A DNA stretch of 64,000 bases from Streptomyces ficellus (lineage in GTDB: Bacteria; Actinomycetota; Actinomycetes; Streptomycetales; Streptomycetaceae): NCBI RefSeq assembly GCF_030406405.1, contig NZ_JAUEPL010000005.1, positions 62,001 to 126,000 of the forward strand, written 5' to 3'. A model generated the notes under the pieces. That model ran no database searches. It was given only the letters and a program-made list of their open reading frames with translations, and was not told the origin of the DNA. The stretch's first letter is position 1; every line of letters starts with the position of its first letter. The position numbers and the translations under genes were made by a program. Positions 60,826-64,000 of this stretch are shown one piece after another.

Positions 60826-63021
60826 ATGCCCACCGCCCTGCGTATCTGCCCGCTCTGCGAAGCCACCTGCGGGCTCACCCTCACTCTCGACGGCAACCGG
60901 GTCACCGGCGCGCGCGGGGACCGGGAGGATGTCTTCAGCCGGGGGTTCATCTGCCCCAAGGGCGCCTCGTTCGGCGAGCTCGACGCCGACCCGGACCGGC
61001 TGCGCGCACCTCTCGTACGCACGGACGGCACCCTCCGGGAGACCACCTGGGAGGAGGCCTTCGGGCTCATCGCGCGCCGCGTGCCGCCGCTCGTGGAGCG
61101 GTGCGGGGCGAACGCCGTGGGCGTGGTCCTCGGCAACCCCAACGTCCACACCATGGCCGGCGGCCTCTACCCGCCCGTCCTCCTCGGCGCCCTGCGCACC
61201 CGCAACGTGTTCACCGCCTCCACCCTCGACCAGATGCCCAAGCACGTCTCCACCGGCCTGATGTTCGGCGACCCGTACGCCGTGCCCGTCCCGGACCTCG
61301 ACCGCACCGCCCACCTGCTGGTCATCGGCGCCAACCCGCTGGACTCCAACGGCAGCCTGTGCACCGCCCCCGACTTCCCCGGCAAGCTCAAGGCGCTGCG
61401 CGAACGCGGTGGCACCCTCACCGTCGTGGACCCGCGCCGCACCCGCACGGCTCGCCTCGCCGACCGGCACGTCGCCATCCGCCCCGGCACGGACGCGCTG
61501 CTGCTCGCCGCGCTCACGCACGTGCTGTACGAGGAGGGCCTCACCGGACTCGGGCCGCAGGCCGCGCATGTGGAGGGCGTCGCGGAAGTCCAGGCGGCGG
61601 TAGAGGAGTTCACACCCGAGGCCGTGGCCGCCGCGTGCGACGTGGACGCCGGCACCATCCGTACGCTCGCCCGCGAGCTGGCGGCGGCGCCGGCGGCGGC
61701 CGTGTACGGGCGGATCGGCGGCAGCACCGTCGCGTACGGCACCCTCACCAACTGGCTGGTCGACGTCCTCAACGTACTGACCGGCAACCTGGACCGGCCC
61801 GGCGGCGCGCTCTTCCCGCTCTCCGCCACCGCCCCGGCGCCCCGCCCGGCCGGCCCCGGCAAGGGCTTCGCGCTCGGCCGCTGGGCGAGCCGGGTGTCCG
61901 GCCACCCCGAGGCCAAGGGCGAACTGCCCATGGCCGCCCTCGCCGAGGAGATCGAGACCCCGGGCGACGGCCGGGTCCGCGCGCTCATCTCCATCGCCGC
62001 CAACCCCGTCCTCTCCGCGCCGGACGGTGACCGCCTCGACCGCGCGCTCGGCGAACTGGACTTCATGGTGAGCGTCGATCCGTACCTGAACGAGACCTCA
62101 CGCCACGCCGATGTGGTCCTGCCCCCGCCGCCGCCCGCGCAGAGCGCCCACTTCGACTTCGCGTTCAACGGCTTCGCCGTACGCGACCAGGTCCGTTACA
62201 GCCCCGCCGCCCTCCCCCTGGAGACGGGACGGATGGACGAGTGCGAGATCCACGCCCGGCTGATCCTCGCGGTCTCCGGCATGCACGGCGCCGACCCCGG
62301 GGCCGTGGACGACATGGTCGTCGAGCGCACCCTCGCCAAGGCCGTCACCGAGCCGCACTCACCCGCGTACGGGCAGGACCCCGAGGAGTACGCGGCCCGG
62401 CTCACCGGCCGCACCGGCGCCGAACGGCGCCTGGACCTGATGCTGCGCCTCGGCCCGTACAGGCTGACCCTGGACCGGCTGCGCGAGGAGCCGCACGGCA
62501 TCGACCTCGGCCCCCTCAAGCCCCGTATCCCGCAGCTGCTCAAGACCCGCAGCGGCCGCGTCGAGCTGCTGCCCGCCCCGATCGCCGCCGACCTGCCCCG
62601 GCTGCGCGCCGCACTCCGGGAGCGGCCGGCCGAACTCGTCCTCGTCGGCCGCCGCCACCTGCGCTCCAACAACAGCTGGATGCACAACATCCGCACCCTC
62701 AACCGCGGCAGCAACACCTGTACCCTCCAGGTCCACCCCGACGACGCGGCCCGCCTCGGTCTCGCGGACGGCGCGCCCGCCCGCGTCCAGGCCGACGGCG
62801 GAGAGATCCAGGCCCCGGTGGAAATCACCGACACCGTACGCAGGGGAGTGGTCAGCCTCCCGCACGGCTGGGGGCACGACCGGCCCGGAACGCGGATGTC
62901 GGTCGCCGCGGAGCGTCCCGGCGTCAACGTCAACCAGCTCCTCGACGGGACCCGGCTCGACCCCCTGTCCGGCACCGCCGTGCTCAACGGCTTCCCCGTG
63001 CATGTATCACCACTGCGATGA
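60826..63021 (+). CDS. molybdopterin oxidoreductase
   Basis: 731 residues from ATG 60826 (GGGGAGG upstream). N-terminal [4Fe-4S] motif CPLCEATCGLTL with the fourth Cys in FICPKG, then molybdopterin domains (GNPNVHTMAG, VIGANPLDSN, VVDPRRTRTA) and the C-terminal dinucleotide-binding barrel (RRHLRSNNSWMHNI, LPHGWGH). This is a DMSO-reductase superfamily enzyme of the nitrate reductase/formate dehydrogenase-like type. No TAT signal, so cytoplasmic. Physiological substrate not evident. Confidence 0.88.
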   Translation: MPTALRICPLCEATCGLTLTLDGNRVTGARGDREDVFSRGFICPKGASFGELDADPDRLRAPLVRTDGTLRETTWEEAFGLIARRVPPLVERCGANAVGVVLGNPNVHTMAGGLYPPVLLGALRTRNVFTASTLDQMPKHVSTGLMFGDPYAVPVPDLDRTAHLLVIGANPLDSNGSLCTAPDFPGKLKALRERGGTLTVVDPRRTRTARLADRHVAIRPGTDALLLAALTHVLYEEGLTGLGPQAAHVEGVAEVQAAVEEFTPEAVAAACDVDAGTIRTLARELAAAPAAAVYGRIGGSTVAYGTLTNWLVDVLNVLTGNLDRPGGALFPLSATAPAPRPAGPGKGFALGRWASRVSGHPEAKGELPMAALAEEIETPGDGRVRALISIAANPVLSAPDGDRLDRALGELDFMVSVDPYLNETSRHADVVLPPPPPAQSAHFDFAFNGFAVRDQVRYSPAALPLETGRMDECEIHARLILAVSGMHGADPGAVDDMVVERTLAKAVTEPHSPAYGQDPEEYAARLTGRTGAERRLDLMLRLGPYRLTLDRLREEPHGIDLGPLKPRIPQLLKTRSGRVELLPAPIAADLPRLRAALRERPAELVLVGRRHLRSNNSWMHNIRTLNRGSNTCTLQVHPDDAARLGLADGAPARVQADGGEIQAPVEITDTVRRGVVSLPHGWGHDRPGTRMSVAAERPGVNVNQLLDGTRLDPLSGTAVLNGFPVHVSPLR

Positions 63022-63076
63022 CCTGGGGTTTTGCTCGTATTGCTCACACGTCAACACCTTGTTAACGGCTCAACGC

Positions 63077-63137
63077 GACACCTAACGTCATCCGAACCGC
63101 CGCCCCCGGTGGAGTTCAAGGGTGAACGTTAGGTGTC
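63077..63137 (+). promoter_or_regulatory. 12-bp inverted repeat at the citrate transporter start
   Basis: GACACCTAACGT (63077-63088) and ACGTTAGGTGTC (63126-63137) are perfect complements 37 bases apart. The right arm covers the AGGTG ribosome site and an in-frame GTG, so it could act as an operator or as a stem that hides the ribosome site. Confidence 0.65.
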
Positions 63138-63141
63138 CTCC

Positions 63142-64000
63142 ATGCTGACAATCCTCGGATTCGTCATGATCGCGACCTTCCTGGTCCTGATCATGATGAA
63201 AAAGATGTCGCCGATCGCGGCGCTCGTCCTCATCCCCGCCCTCTTCTGCGTCCTGGTGGGACAGGGCGCGCAGCTCGGCGACTACGTCATCGAAGGCGTC
63301 GGCAACCTGGCGCCCACCGCCGCGATGCTGATGTTCGCCATCGTCTACTTCGGCGTGATGATCGACGTCGGCCTCTTCGACCCGATCGTCCGGGGCATCC
63401 TGCGCTTCTGCAAGGCCGACCCGATGCGTGTGGTGGTCGGTACGGCGGTGCTCGCCGCGATCGTCTCGCTGGACGGCGACGGCTCCACCACCTTCATGAT
63501 CACCGTCTCGGCGATGTACCCGCTCTACAAGCGCCTGAAGATGAGCCTGGTGGTGATGACCGGCATCGCCGCCACCGCCAACGGCGTGATGAACACCCTC
63601 CCCTGGGGCGGCCCCACCGCCCGCGCCGCCACCGCCCTCAAGCTCGACGCCGGCGACATCTTCGTACCGATGATCCCCGCCCTCGCCGTGGGTCTCCTCT
63701 TCGTCTTCGTCCTCGCCTACGTCCTGGGGCTGCGGGAGCGCAAGCGCATCGGCTACCTCAGCCTGGAAGAGGTCCTGGAGCCGCAGTCCGAAAGCGTGCT
63801 GGTCAAGGCCGGCGGCGGCGAGGAGCGTCCCCCGGCGGCCCCCACGGGCGGCGGCACGGGAGACGGAGGCCAGGGCGGCGAGGGCGGCGAGGCAGGCGAC
63901 GGCGACGGCCCGGGCGGGGGCTTCCAGGGCCTCGACCCGAACCGCCCCACCCTCCGCCCCAAGCTGTACTGGTTCAACGCGGCCCTCACCGTGGCGCTGC
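63142..64000 (+). CDS. CitMHS-family citrate-metal transporter (3' end outside window)
   Basis: From ATG 63142 (GTG 63133 is an in-frame alternative) an open frame runs past the window end; 286 residues are visible. Hydrophobic helices start at once (LTILGFVMIATFLVLIMM, SPIAALVLIPALFCVLVG), with SLDGDGSTTFMITVSAMYPLY and TANGVMNTLPWGGPTARAA, hallmarks of the CitMHS family, which imports citrate bound to Mg, Ca or Fe. A Gly/Glu-rich loop begins near residue 220. With tctCBA it makes two citrate-type carriers in this window. Confidence 0.9.
   Translation, partial: MLTILGFVMIATFLVLIMMKKMSPIAALVLIPALFCVLVGQGAQLGDYVIEGVGNLAPTAAMLMFAIVYFGVMIDVGLFDPIVRGILRFCKADPMRVVVGTAVLAAIVSLDGDGSTTFMITVSAMYPLYKRLKMSLVVMTGIAATANGVMNTLPWGGPTARAATALKLDAGDIFVPMIPALAVGLLFVFVLAYVLGLRERKRIGYLSLEEVLEPQSESVLVKAGGGEERPPAAPTGGGTGDGGQGGEGGEAGDGDGPGGGFQGLDPNRPTLRPKLYWFNAALTVAL

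Overview
The window is high-G+C actinobacterial DNA of Streptomyces type. The evidence is G/C-rich third codon positions, GTG and TTG starts behind GGAGG-like ribosome sites, streptogrisin-type proteases, a LAXTG-anchored LPMO, a Ser/Thr kinase with a C-terminal sensor, and FxSxx and SepF-like genes. From memory, the chromosomal gene order (sflA-like, dnaE2/imuB, LPMO, GDSL lipase, hmgA, citrate carrier) resembles the SCO17xx part of the S. coelicolor chromosome; I could not test this.

Left chromosomal part (1-25155): the end of an acyl-CoA dehydrogenase; a SepF-like protein; a DUF5685 gene broken by one base; a streptogrisin-type protease. Then comes a conflict/RiPP island (3656-13059): a SLOG-fold protein convergent with a SLATT membrane protein, followed by a complete FxSxx system (precursor FxsA ending FNSAL, radical SAM FxsB, TIR-like FxsC, and the giant FxsT with P-loop, TIR, NB-ARC and TPR regions). 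Next are an alpha/beta hydrolase, a second streptogrisin, a membrane permease-like protein, a DnaE2-ImuB-like translesion pair, a divergent flavin monooxygenase and cytochrome P450, and a cell-wall-anchored AA10 LPMO.

Integrated element (25156-45201): a 20-kb actinomycete integrative and conjugative element (AICE) bounded by perfect 30-bp direct repeats (attL/attR) in an intergenic site upstream of the LPMO gene. Its left end carries cargo: a proteasome-like Ntn-hydrolase candidate, an HNH nuclease and a membrane protein. A control block follows (double-winged-helix GntR regulator, HD protein, Nudix protein, HTH regulator with a PLD-like C-terminus) and a promoter-operator. The long rightward operon holds spread genes, an FtsK/TraB translocase, a candidate clt locus, a C5-methyltransferase-like protein, a Prim-Pol and a DUF3631 ATPase. 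Iteron-like repeats, xis and int end the element.

Right chromosomal part (45202-64000): a CitB-type response regulator divergent from a tctCBA tricarboxylate transporter; a deleted GNAT gene; a DUF402 protein, a tandem GNAT, a small GntR regulator and an AAA ATPase; a GDSL esterase and a Ser/Thr kinase; a CoA-transferase; a lone type ISP specificity-like protein; a GntR/UTRA regulator behind homogentisate dioxygenase; a molybdopterin oxidoreductase; and the start of a CitMHS citrate transporter preceded by a 12-bp inverted repeat.

The most interesting items are the AICE-borne Ntn-hydrolase candidate, the SLOG/SLATT neighbourhood of the FxSxx system with a degenerate HExxH domain in FxsB, the 32-bp perfect palindrome inside the Nudix gene, the nested inverted repeat at 26621-26746, and the candidate clt and iteron loci. 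No tRNA, rRNA or CRISPR array was recognised.
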